From contig CAMJTZ010000016.1 in assembly GCA_946408865.1 (NCBI GenBank), forward strand, positions 1-22,156: 22,156 bases of DNA. Direction: 5' to 3'. The position numbers and the translations under genes were made by a program. Numbering within the stretch: position 1 is the stretch's first letter; each line of letters starts with the position of its first letter. Source of the DNA: an uncultured Clostridia bacterium (GTDB lineage Bacteria > Bacillota_A > Clostridia > Christensenellales > Aristaeellaceae). The notes under the pieces are model-generated. The model was not told the DNA's origin, searched no databases, and saw only the letters and a list, made by a program, of their open reading frames with translations. This document shows, piece by piece, positions 8,443 to 16,269 of the stretch.

Positions 8443-8472
8443 TTGTCCAAACGAAATTGTCTATGGTATAAT
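8443..8472 (+). promoter_or_regulatory. Sigma-A-type promoter with extended -10
   Basis: TTGTCC (8443-8448), an 18-nt spacer and a perfect TATAAT (8467-8472), preceded by TGG as an extended -10. It is about 75 nt upstream of the 199-aa secreted protein start. A 7-bp hairpin at 8410-8428 lies before it but has no T-run. Confidence 0.68.
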
Positions 8473-8547
8473 TCTTTTGTCGACCGGTGAAAGTGCAGCA
8501 GTGCTTTACGCCGGAAAAATAAATGAATGTGTATGGAGGAAACAGTA

Positions 8548-9147
8548 ATGAAGAAGATCCTTTCCCTGGTTTTGGTTCTGTGCATGATGGTGTTCGCCTT
8601 CTCCGCTCTCGCGGAGCAGACGACCGAAGCGGCTCCCCAGGGCACTGAGAGCGCTCAGAGCGGCGAGAGCAGCGCTGAGAGCAGCGAGGCCATGTCCAAG
8701 CTGTTTGCTGAAAGCGGTGAAAGCGCTGAAGGTGCTGAAGGCCAGGGCGTTGATACGGAAGCTGTGATGCAGGCCCTCGGCGCCACCAAGATGGAAGATG
8801 TCAAAGCAGTCCCCGCTGACAGCGCTGACAAGTTCTACGGCACCTTCACCGTCACCAAGATGGTGATGAACGGCTATGCGTTCGACATCACTTCCATGAT
8901 GAGCGAACAGGCTGCCAAGCCCTCCCTGACCATCTCCGCGGAAGGCGTTTCCACTGTTGACGAAAACGGCGAAGCGAAAGTCACCCCCTTTACCTCTTCT
9001 GAATTCGCGGATGGCGTTCTGAACATCGTGGTCGAAGGCGGCAGCGCGAAACTGTCCCTGCTCGAAGATGGCAGTATTCTGATGATCGCTGTGCTTCCCG
9101 GCGAACAAGCCGTTGAAATGGGCGTCATCCTGGCCGCCGCCAAATAA
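8548..9147 (+). CDS. Secreted protein with Ser/Glu/Ala-rich linker, unknown function
   Basis: A 199-residue secreted protein. The signal peptide is residues 1-22 (KK, hydrophobic core, cleavage after SALA). A low-complexity stretch at about 24-68 is rich in Ser, Glu, Gly and Ala, built on repeated GESAE-like units. The folded C-terminal part (about 92-199) has alternating strands such as FYGTFTVTKMVM and LTISAEGVST, suggesting a small beta-barrel or lipocalin-like fold; that is a guess from pattern only. GGAGGA at 8535-8540 is 7 nt before the ATG at 8548; an in-frame ATG at 8527 has no comparable site and would put residues before the signal peptide. It has its own strong promoter and terminator, so it is probably a well-expressed single gene. 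Confidence 0.8.
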   Translation: MKKILSLVLVLCMMVFAFSALAEQTTEAAPQGTESAQSGESSAESSEAMSKLFAESGESAEGAEGQGVDTEAVMQALGATKMEDVKAVPADSADKFYGTFTVTKMVMNGYAFDITSMMSEQAAKPSLTISAEGVSTVDENGEAKVTPFTSSEFADGVLNIVVEGGSAKLSLLEDGSILMIAVLPGEQAVEMGVILAAAK

Positions 9148-9169
9148 GAAACCGTCACCCGTTATCGGC

Positions 9170-9196
9170 AAACCCCTGGAAACAGGGGTTTGTTTT
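9170..9196 (+). terminator. Rho-independent terminator with GAAA loop
   Basis: AAACCCCTG (9170-9178) pairs with CAGGGGTTT (9183-9191) around a GAAA tetraloop, followed by GTTTT. It ends the secreted-protein transcript. It finishes only 5 nt before the ribosome site (AGGAGAAG, from 9201) of the ligase gene at 9213, so that gene either depends on read-through or is controlled by this structure. Confidence 0.85.
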
Positions 9197-9212
9197 ATAT
9201 AGGAGAAGATTC

Positions 9213-10742
9213 ATGGACGCGTACTACGATGTCACAAATATCCTGCAGTACCTGGAACAGTCCGCGGAAAAATACCCGGATAAGCTTGCGTACCGGGATG
9301 ACCGGGAATCCGTCACCTTCCGGGAATACCGGGATGCCGCCATGCGCATCGGCAGTGGGCTGAAGCCCTTCGGGCTGCGCAAAGCCCCGGTCGTTCTCCT
9401 GATGGACGGGCGGCACATCTCCCAGCTGAAGGCGGCGATGGGCGTCGTTTACGCGGGATGCTTCTGGATCCCGCTGGATCCGGCCGCGCCCGCGGAGCGG
9501 ATCCGCCTGATCTTTGAAAAACTCCGCCCCGCCCTCGTGATCTGCGATGAGAAGGGCAGCGTTCATCGGGACACCCTGGAGTCGGACTGGCCCTTTGCGG
9601 ATTACGCCGCGCTGACGGATACGCCGGCGGATGAGGATTTCCTTTCTGAACGCAGAAGGGAAAGCACGGCGTATGATCTTCTTTTCATCATGTATACCAG
9701 CGGGTCGACCGGCGTTCCGAAAGGCGCCGTCCACACCCATCAGGATCTGATCCGCTATACGGAAATCACCGTGAACGTCTATCCCTTTGACGAAAACACG
9801 GTTTTCGGCAATCAGTCCCCCTTCTTTTACGCAAACTGCGTGCATGAAGTTTTCCTGCCGCTGAAAACCGGCAGCACAACCTACCTGCTGCCTTCCTGGA
9901 TCCACGCCTTCCCCGGCAGGATGATTTCCTTCCTGCGGGAAAACCGGATTCAGTCCCTGCTGATGACGCCCAGCAGTTTCAACGCGGTGGCGGAAGCGGG
10001 CGTACTGGAACCCGGCTGCCTGCCGGATCTGAAATTCATTCTCCCCATCGGTGAGCGAACCAACCTGAAGCGGATGCGGATGTGGGAAAAGGCAGCGCCC
10101 AACGGCCGTTTCTGGAATTTCTACGGCAGCACCGAACTGCTGACCGTCGCCACCTGGCCGGTCACCGGAAACTTCAGCGAGGATGAGATCATTCCCGCGG
10201 GCGCTCCTTACCGGCTGGTGCATGTAATCATCGCGGATGAGAACGGCCAGGAATGCCCGCAGGGGGTCACCGGTGAGATCTATGTCAATTCTGCTTTCCG
10301 CTTCTCCGGTTATTACAACGATCCCGAAAGAACGCGGGAAGCGCTGGTCACGGATCCTCTGCGAAAGGGCTGGGCGGAGCGGTTTTTCCGCACCGGCGAC
10401 ATGGGCTTTATGAATGACGCCGGCCAGCTGGTTGTCGTAGGACGCAGGGATTCCATGATCAAGCACAGGGGCTACCGGATGGAACTGGGCGAAGTGGAAT
10501 ACGCGGCAATGGGCGCCGGGGATGTGGGAACCTGCTGCTGTCTTGCGGACCGTGAGGAGCTGTATTTCTTCTATACCGGCAGCATTCCGGAGAAGGATCT
10601 GCGGGCCAGGCTCAGGGAATCCCTCCCCAAATACGCGGTTCCTGAAAACCTGATCCGCCTGGAGGAAATGCCGTACAACGCGAACCGGAAAACAGACCGT
10701 CTTGCGCTCGCCCGGATGATACCGGATTACAGGAAACTCTGA
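9213..10742 (+). CDS. AMP-forming acyl ligase, DltA-related but with altered substrate pocket
   Basis: A 509-residue ANL-superfamily ligase that would activate a carboxylate with ATP and pass it to a thiol. All core motifs are present: YTSGSTGVPKGA (161-172), NFYGSTE (302-308), FRTGDMG (392-398), GRRDSMIKHRGYRMELGEVE (410-429) and the catalytic lysine K493 in NANRKTDR. It is clearly related to the minus-strand ligase at 14516-16006; both share PGCLPDLK, SGYYNDPE/SPGYYNDPE and the GRRDS-IK-GYR core. The substrate pocket differs: the FDxS aspartate aligns with Ala207 (FFYANCV) and the FCGE cysteine with Ile279 (LPIGER). Loss of the aspartate suggests a non-amino-acid substrate. The next gene, 38 nt downstream, is a membrane acyltransferase, the likely recipient. 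No dedicated carrier protein is encoded on this strand. Confidence 0.85.
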   Translation: MDAYYDVTNILQYLEQSAEKYPDKLAYRDDRESVTFREYRDAAMRIGSGLKPFGLRKAPVVLLMDGRHISQLKAAMGVVYAGCFWIPLDPAAPAERIRLIFEKLRPALVICDEKGSVHRDTLESDWPFADYAALTDTPADEDFLSERRRESTAYDLLFIMYTSGSTGVPKGAVHTHQDLIRYTEITVNVYPFDENTVFGNQSPFFYANCVHEVFLPLKTGSTTYLLPSWIHAFPGRMISFLRENRIQSLLMTPSSFNAVAEAGVLEPGCLPDLKFILPIGERTNLKRMRMWEKAAPNGRFWNFYGSTELLTVATWPVTGNFSEDEIIPAGAPYRLVHVIIADENGQECPQGVTGEIYVNSAFRFSGYYNDPERTREALVTDPLRKGWAERFFRTGDMGFMNDAGQLVVVGRRDSMIKHRGYRMELGEVEYAAMGAGDVGTCCCLADREELYFFYTGSIPEKDLRARLRESLPKYAVPENLIRLEEMPYNANRKTDRLALARMIPDYRKL

Positions 10743-10780
10743 TCCCTGCGGAAAGAGCGGCCGGAAGGAGGTGCTGCGGC

Positions 10781-11995
10781 GTGGATGATAACAGCATAAA
10801 CACGGTTCCGGAGCGGGCGGACAGTGCCGGTTACCGGATGCGGATCCTGAGCGCGCTGGCCATCAGCTTCGTCGTGCTCGGGCATATGAACTTCACGGGA
10901 GATATGACTTCCGCCCCGAAGGGGCCTCTGACCTTCGGGGAATGGTTTCCGTATTACTCCTTCCATCTGGCGCTGTTTCTGTTCATCTCCGGCTATTTCT
11001 TTACGGACCTGCCGGAAGGCCGGAAATTCATGCCCGGATTGCTTCGCTTCGCCGGAAAAAAAGCAAGGAAGCTCCTGCTCCCCTGTTACGTTTATACCGG
11101 TCTTTCCCTGCTGCTCAACGGATGGCTCCATACGCGGGGATTCACCTTCGGCTTTTCCTTTACCCTTTCCCGCTGGCTGCTGAATCCCTGGACCGCGCCT
11201 TATACAGTGACCTTCTCCGTCGCGGACTGGTACCTTCCGGCGCTGTTTCTGGCGGAAATATACTTCGCCCTCCTGCGCGCCGTTTTCCGGAGGCTGATCC
11301 GCCGCAGTCTGCAGCGTGAAACCGCCCTGCTGGCCTTCACCCTGGCGGCGGGAATCGGCGCGGTTTACTGGAAAGAAACAGCGGCCCTTTCCGGAGCCGC
11401 CGTGGTGTATCTGCGCTCGGTGGTCATGCTGTTCTTCCTGCAGGCCGGCGCGCTTTACCGCCGTCATCTGGAAGCCCGCGACACCATGAAAAACAGCTGC
11501 TATTTCCCGATCGTTTTCATCGCGCAGTTCCTGCTGATCCTCCTCTGCGGCAGCGGCAGCCTGACGCCCGGGCTGTTCGGGCTGCGGAACATGGGAAAAA
11601 GCGGAGCGGTGTTTTTTGCCGGCGGAATCACCGGTATCCTGCTGTGGCTGCGCGTCAGCGCCATCCTCGCTTCCCTGCCGCGGCGAAGCCGCCTGGTTGT
11701 CTTTATCGGCAGAAACACAAAACACATCATGGCGGCACACATCTTCTGCTGGTTCCTGCTCAATACGCTGCTGAACCGCCTGCACGCCCTGAATCCCGGC
11801 AGCGGGCTTGCATCTGGCTTTTCCGGTGTGCTGTACCGCACTTTCATGTATTACTGCAGCGTCGGAAACCCGCGGATGATTCTGCTTTATTACCTGGCCG
11901 GCATGGGCCTGCCGCTGCTGGGCTGCTTCGCGGTGCAGTCTGTCCGGCGCCGGTTCACCAGCCGAGCGGGTTCGCTTCCGGATCGGACGAGATAA
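10781..11995 (+). CDS. Acyltransferase_3 family membrane O-acyltransferase
   Basis: A 404-residue polytopic membrane protein of the acyltransferase_3 (NolL/OafA-like) group, which moves acyl groups onto sugars or other hydroxyls of exported molecules. The family's conserved TM1 histidine is in ISFVVLGHMN (H35), preceded by the arginine of RMRIL. The FHLALFLFISGYFF motif (61-74) matches the FHMPLFFFISGY pattern of the fucose acetylase group. About ten hydrophobic segments follow. The start is GTG at 10781; AAGGAGGTG ends 7 nt upstream. It follows the ligase by 38 nt and is probably co-transcribed. The last 41 bp overlap the end of the opposite SGNH gene. Its acyl donor, whether acyl-CoA or an acyl-carrier, cannot be told from sequence. 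Confidence 0.82.
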   Translation: MDDNSINTVPERADSAGYRMRILSALAISFVVLGHMNFTGDMTSAPKGPLTFGEWFPYYSFHLALFLFISGYFFTDLPEGRKFMPGLLRFAGKKARKLLLPCYVYTGLSLLLNGWLHTRGFTFGFSFTLSRWLLNPWTAPYTVTFSVADWYLPALFLAEIYFALLRAVFRRLIRRSLQRETALLAFTLAAGIGAVYWKETAALSGAAVVYLRSVVMLFFLQAGALYRRHLEARDTMKNSCYFPIVFIAQFLLILLCGSGSLTPGLFGLRNMGKSGAVFFAGGITGILLWLRVSAILASLPRRSRLVVFIGRNTKHIMAAHIFCWFLLNTLLNRLHALNPGSGLASGFSGVLYRTFMYYCSVGNPRMILLYYLAGMGLPLLGCFAVQSVRRRFTSRAGSLPDRTR

Positions 11996-13064
11996 AGCCC
12001 GGATACTGTTCCTTCCAGATTGCGGCGCATTGCTCCCAGGAATCGTACGCCGGATCTCCCCGCCGGTCCGGAAGGTCAAAGGCCTCCTTCAGGTCTTTCC
12101 CGAGCCTGCGGGAGAGGAGGACGCTGCCGTTGACATTCAGGTGGTTCCAGTCGGCGAAATCCTTCTGGTAGTCCAGGCCGATCCGGTCCCCCTCCCGGTT
12201 GTAGTTGATATACGGGATCCCGTATTCATCTGCGATGGACCAGAAGGTGTTGTAATACAGATAATCCTGGAAATAGTTGGGGCACGGCATGCCGATCAGC
12301 ATAAGCGGGATGCCCTTTTCTTTTGTCATTTCAAAGATCTTCCGCACGTATTCCTCTTCACGCGCGTTGATGGGAAGCCTGGCCCCGATGAAGCTGAAGT
12401 CGAAGGTCCTGTGCCCGTCAATCTTATCGGCTTCGTTGAAGCCTTTCCAGGTGGAACCGCGTCCCTCGTTGTCCGGCGGCAGGATAAAATCGTTCCAGGT
12501 CAGGGTTTTGTAGGCGCTGTGGACCTCCGGCAGCTTGAGAATATACCCGAGGGCGTCCCGCGGGTTTTCGACGGAGGCGAGGGTTGCGCGGATCCGGACC
12601 GGAAGATCCCGGATGCCGAAAGTGTTCAGAATCACGCGGCCGCGTTTCTGATAGTCTGCGGCGTACGTGGCCGGTTTTGCGTCCAGCAGAATCAGCTTCG
12701 GATGCTGGGTCTTCAGCGCTTCTTCCAGGGTATGGTACGCAATCCAGAAAGGCTCTTCCACCGTGCACAGGTTGTAGGCGGCGATCCCGTATTCCTTCCA
12801 GAGGATGTTGGTGTTGACGCCCGCGTATACCATGGAGGTTCCGGCCACCAGGACGTCCACGGTATCAGGCTTCTGGCGGTAATACGTCATCATGGAGCAG
12901 ATGCCGTAATCGCTCTTGGATGTAAAAACGTAACCGGCGTAGGACAGGAGGAGCGCCGTGATCACGGTGAAGCAGACTGCGCGTACGCCAAAGCCGGCCA
13001 GTTTCCTTCGCCTGGCCTTCTGCTGCGCCGCCTGCTCCTGCAGGGCTGTTTCCCTTCCTTCCAT
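11955..13064 (-). CDS. Membrane-anchored SGNH-hydrolase-like protein (MBOAT partner, DltD/AlgJ-like role)
   Basis: A 369-residue protein with a cytoplasmic basic N-terminus, one membrane anchor at about 25-46 and an extracytoplasmic SGNH-type domain. The block I serine is S77 in VLVAGTSMVYAG (GTS replacing GDS) and the catalytic Asp-His pair is D305/H308 in DWNHLNVNG. Proteins of this kind stand next to MBOAT proteins in dlt and alginate acetylation systems and complete acyl transfer to the polymer outside the membrane. It begins 22 nt after the MBOAT stop, with GGAGG 5 nt before the ATG. I do not assign it to DltD itself, because I cannot see a DltD-specific signature. Its 3' end overlaps the converging acyltransferase gene. 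Confidence 0.82.
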   Translation of the reverse strand: MEGRETALQEQAAQQKARRRKLAGFGVRAVCFTVITALLLSYAGYVFTSKSDYGICSMMTYYRQKPDTVDVLVAGTSMVYAGVNTNILWKEYGIAAYNLCTVEEPFWIAYHTLEEALKTQHPKLILLDAKPATYAADYQKRGRVILNTFGIRDLPVRIRATLASVENPRDALGYILKLPEVHSAYKTLTWNDFILPPDNEGRGSTWKGFNEADKIDGHRTFDFSFIGARLPINAREEEYVRKIFEMTKEKGIPLMLIGMPCPNYFQDYLYYNTFWSIADEYGIPYINYNREGDRIGLDYQKDFADWNHLNVNGSVLLSRRLGKDLKEAFDLPDRRGDPAYDSWEQCAAIWKEQYPGFISSDPEANPLGW

Positions 13065-13086
13065 GTCCGCCTCCGGATCTGATGGT

Positions 13087-14535
13087 TTAAAACTGCGTGT
13101 AGAGGAACGCTGCCGGGTCGTATCCCGCGCCGTAGATGCCGAACGTGGCGATCGCCAGAATCAGCAGGAGCAGCACCAGCCAGCGGATCCAGAAATGCGT
13201 CCGGGCCAGAGTGCCGCAGACATCCTTCTTCCGTTCGCACAGCAGGTCCACGGCCAGAACAAGGATGCCGGCCGCTCCCGCGATGATCCATTCCTGCGGA
13301 GTCATGATTCCGGTCATCCGCTCCGCGAATCCGGAAAAGTCCCAGTTCCGGAAGGTGCCGCCCAGCAGCGAAAACGCGGCGGACGGATCCGGTGTAAAGG
13401 CAAAATACTGGGCGGTCAGGATCAGAATCCAGGTGCGCACAAGGCGCACCGGCGTCATCCATCCGCCCTTCGGCAGGCGCAGCCGTTTCTGCAGGAACTT
13501 CCAGAACTGCTCCAGCAGCGTCGACGCCGCCATGACGATGCCGAAATAAGCGCCGAAGAGCACCGCGTTCCAGTTCGCCGCATGCCAAATGCCGATCAGC
13601 AGAAAAACGATCAGCGTAGCCAGCGCCGTCGGCACTGTCCGCCCGGTTTTTTTGCCGAAAAGCCGGGACGCGGCTTTCCCCAGGGCGATGCCGGCGTAGC
13701 TGGTGGTCAGCGGATACAGCAGGTAGCTGCGGAACCATGCGCCGAGCGTAATGTGCCACCGGCGCCAGTATTCCGCCACGCTCCGGGAGAAAAAAGGCCG
13801 GCGGAAGTTCTCCGGCAGTTCGATGCCCGCCATCCGTGAAAGGCCGCGGACAACGTCCATCCCGCCGGAAAAATCCAGATACAGCCGGATCGCATAGAGA
13901 GCGGCGCCGGAAAGAATCAGCCAGCCCGGCATTTCCCCGCCCTGCAGCACCGCCGCCGTTGACGACGCCAGCCGGTCCGCAATCACCATTTTCTTGAACA
14001 GTCCCCACAGCAGCAGCTGAAAGCCGGATACGATGTTCTCCGGTTCCAGGCGGTGTCCGGTCAGCAGTTGCCCGCCCAGTTCCTTCCAGGTGGAAATGGG
14101 TCCCTGGGGCAGCTGCGGAAAGTATCCGATGAACAGCCAGGCTTTCAGGGGATTCCGCTGCGGTTCCGCCTTGCCGCGGTATACGTCCGTAAGGTACCCT
14201 GCGCTCTGGAAGGTGAAATAGCTCAGGCCGGCAGGCAGGATCAGGTCTGCCCCGGTGAAGACCGGATAATACTTCAGAAATGCCATTGTGCCGAGGTTCA
14301 GTGTCAGGAGGCCGGCCAGCAGCAGCCGGCTTTGATGCTTCTGCAGCAGCAGTCCCCCGCCCCACATAACCAGTGCGGCAGCCGTCAGATGCGCGGCGGA
14401 ATACCAGCCGGAAAGGCATATGAAAGCGGCACTGCCGCAAAGCAGCGCGATCCACCGGATTTTCAGCGGCAGCAGGAAATAAACGATCAGCGTTCCTGCC
14501 GCCAGCAGAAAAAACTCAACGGATAAGATGCTCAC
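13087..14535 (-). CDS. MBOAT family O-acyltransferase (AlgI/DltB-like)
   Basis: A 482-residue polytopic membrane protein that passes an acyl group across the membrane. It shows the MBOAT hallmarks LPAGLSYFTFQSAGYLTDVY (100-119), EYWRRWHITLGAWFRSYLL (255-273) and the invariant catalytic His318 in IGIWHAANWN. The C-terminus GIYGAGYDPAAFLYTQF resembles AlgI-type MBOATs of Clostridia more than classical DltB. The start is taken as GTG at 14535, with AGGAGG 6 nt upstream; an ATG at 14568 lacks such a site. This leaves a 20-nt overlap with the end of the ligase gene, indicating translational coupling. The partners are the carrier and ligase upstream and the SGNH protein downstream. Confidence 0.9.
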   Translation of the reverse strand: MSILSVEFFLLAAGTLIVYFLLPLKIRWIALLCGSAAFICLSGWYSAAHLTAAALVMWGGGLLLQKHQSRLLLAGLLTLNLGTMAFLKYYPVFTGADLILPAGLSYFTFQSAGYLTDVYRGKAEPQRNPLKAWLFIGYFPQLPQGPISTWKELGGQLLTGHRLEPENIVSGFQLLLWGLFKKMVIADRLASSTAAVLQGGEMPGWLILSGAALYAIRLYLDFSGGMDVVRGLSRMAGIELPENFRRPFFSRSVAEYWRRWHITLGAWFRSYLLYPLTTSYAGIALGKAASRLFGKKTGRTVPTALATLIVFLLIGIWHAANWNAVLFGAYFGIVMAASTLLEQFWKFLQKRLRLPKGGWMTPVRLVRTWILILTAQYFAFTPDPSAAFSLLGGTFRNWDFSGFAERMTGIMTPQEWIIAGAAGILVLAVDLLCERKKDVCGTLARTHFWIRWLVLLLLILAIATFGIYGAGYDPAAFLYTQF

Positions 14536-16006
14536 TTTCCGCCTCCTGTCTGAAGGCCTTCCGGTCAATTTTCCCGCTGCCGGTACGCGGCAGGTCTTCC
14601 CGCTTCAGCAGAAGGTCCGGCAGCATATATTTGGGCAGGGAGGCTTTCAGCGCTTTCTTTACGTCCGTTTCCTCCGCCCCGCCGGTAAAGGCGGCGATAA
14701 TCCGTTCCCTTTCTTCGTCATAGAAGCAGCAGGAGAGGATGACGCCTTCCGCGTTCTGCAGCGCGTGTTCGATCTCGCCCAGTTCAATCCTGTATCCGCT
14801 GCGCTTGATCTGGCTGTCCCGCCGGCCGAGGAACATCAGTTCCCCGCGGTCGTTCCAGGCGCCCAGATCGCCCGTCCGGTAGATTTTCTCCGGAATCTGC
14901 GGCCGGAGCGGGTTCTGCACGAAGGCGGCCGCGGTCTTCTCCGGATCGTTGTAGTATCCCGGGGAGAGGCAGGTGCCGCTGACGCAGATCTCGCCGTCGA
15001 TCAGGTCGATGCGCGTATTGGCGCAGGGAATTCCGATCGGCAGGCTGTCCGTATCCGCGAATTCCCGGTCCGCCCGGAACCAGGTACAGACGTCGGTGAT
15101 TTCCGTCGGCCCGTACATATTCACGTAGTCCGCCCCGGGAACCGCCTTTTTCCATCGGTTCAGCGTCACGCAGGGCATCGTTTCCCCGCAGAAGAAAACG
15201 CGTTTCAGATCCGGCAGGCATCCGGGCTGCAGCACTTCCGCACGGGCCAGCGCCGTCAGCGCGGACGGCACCCAGAAAACCGTATCGATCCGCTCCTCCT
15301 GCAGACGAGCCAGCAGGCGTTTCGGAAACATGAAATCCCCCCGGGGAATCAGCATAAGACTTCCCCGCATCCGCATGGCACAGTACAGGTCCAGCACGGA
15401 ATTGTCAAAGTAGAAAGGCGCCTGGCTTCCGAAGCGGACGCCCGCAGGCAGCCGCAGCGCGGAGCAGGCCCATTCAATAAAGTCGATCACCGAGCTGTGC
15501 CGGATGGCAACGCCCTTCGGTGTTCCCGTGGAACCGCTCGTAAAAAGCACATACAGCAGATCCGTATCGATGTGCTGCGCGCGGCGCGCTTCAAGAAGCA
15601 CCGGATCCGCTTCCCCCGGGATGTCCGCCGCGTTCAGCAGCATTGCCCCGCCGGCGATCTGCGCGGCTGTTCCGGAAAATTTTTCTTCATAGAGGATCAC
15701 GGAAGGCTGCAGCCGCTCCGCGATCCGCTTCATCCGCGCCTCCGGCATTCCGGAGTCCAGCGGCGTATAAAAGCAGCCGGCGTACGCCGCGCCGAGCATG
15801 GCGCAGACGCATTCCGGCGTCTTTTCCATCAGGATCAGTACCGGCGTCTGCCGCGGAGCCAGCCGGGCCAGTACCGTGCCGGTATACTGCGCTTTCCGGC
15901 GGACCTCAGCCCAGGAAAGAACACTGCCCGGCGTCCCATACGCCGGATCGTTCGGGGCGAGGGCGGCTGCCTCTCCCAGCCAGTCGAGAACGTTCCGCGT
16001 ACTCAT
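14516..16006 (-). CDS. DltA-like aminoacyl-AMP ligase (amino acid adenylation protein)
   Basis: A 496-residue stand-alone adenylation enzyme that would activate an amino acid and load it on the carrier encoded just upstream. Motifs: FTSGSTGTPKGV (156-167), NMYGPTE (296-302), YRTGDLG (376-382), GRRDSQIKRSGYRIELGEIE (394-413) and the catalytic lysine K479 in GSGKIDR. The substrate-pocket stretch APFYFDNSVLDLY keeps the amino-group-binding aspartate (D201), and FFCGE keeps the cysteine (C273) found in D-alanine-activating DltA. This makes D-alanine a reasonable first guess, by inference. Length is close to DltA (about 500). Its ATG overlaps the carrier-protein stop by 4 nt (ATGA), a strong sign of coupled expression. 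Confidence 0.87.
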   Translation of the reverse strand: MSTRNVLDWLGEAAALAPNDPAYGTPGSVLSWAEVRRKAQYTGTVLARLAPRQTPVLILMEKTPECVCAMLGAAYAGCFYTPLDSGMPEARMKRIAERLQPSVILYEEKFSGTAAQIAGGAMLLNAADIPGEADPVLLEARRAQHIDTDLLYVLFTSGSTGTPKGVAIRHSSVIDFIEWACSALRLPAGVRFGSQAPFYFDNSVLDLYCAMRMRGSLMLIPRGDFMFPKRLLARLQEERIDTVFWVPSALTALARAEVLQPGCLPDLKRVFFCGETMPCVTLNRWKKAVPGADYVNMYGPTEITDVCTWFRADREFADTDSLPIGIPCANTRIDLIDGEICVSGTCLSPGYYNDPEKTAAAFVQNPLRPQIPEKIYRTGDLGAWNDRGELMFLGRRDSQIKRSGYRIELGEIEHALQNAEGVILSCCFYDEERERIIAAFTGGAEETDVKKALKASLPKYMLPDLLLKREDLPRTGSGKIDRKAFRQEAESEHLIR

Positions 16007-16239
16007 TGTTTCCGGTACCGGCGCACCATTTCCATCATAGCGCCCAGGGTGTCAAAGTTCTCAGGTTCTATCTCTCCCGCGGGAATATGGATGTCAAAAG
16101 CCTCATCCAGGGAAGCGATAATCCGCGTCAGGTCCAGGGAATCCAGGATCCCGTCCTCCACCAGATGCGCTTCCCCCGCAAAATCCACGTCGTCGCGAAC
16201 CTCTTCCAGCGCCGCGATCAGCCTGCTCATATCGTCCAA
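16003..16239 (-). CDS. Acyl carrier protein, DltC-like
   Basis: A 78-residue acidic carrier protein. The phosphopantetheine-attachment serine is S34 in EDGILDSLDLTRI, and the flanking pattern DGILDS and the length (DltC is about 78) match DltC-type carriers. It would carry the activated acyl group from the DltA-like ligase to the MBOAT protein. The start is inferred as TTG at 16239: GGAGG lies 9 nt upstream, whereas an in-frame TTG at 16258 would lie upstream of that site and an ATG at 16228-16230 is 18 nt away from it. It follows the phosphatase gene by 30 nt and overlaps the ligase by 4 nt. Confidence 0.85.
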   Translation of the reverse strand: MDDMSRLIAALEEVRDDVDFAGEAHLVEDGILDSLDLTRIIASLDEAFDIHIPAGEIEPENFDTLGAMMEMVRRYRKQ

Positions 16240-16269
16240 GGAACAACCCCTCCGTTTCAATCCATTTTC

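Noticed and set aside
10727..12079. 450-codon minus-strand open frame opposite the acyltransferase_3 gene
   Set aside because: Gln/Arg/Glu-rich composition with no domain; the plus strand shows clear membrane segments and family motifs.
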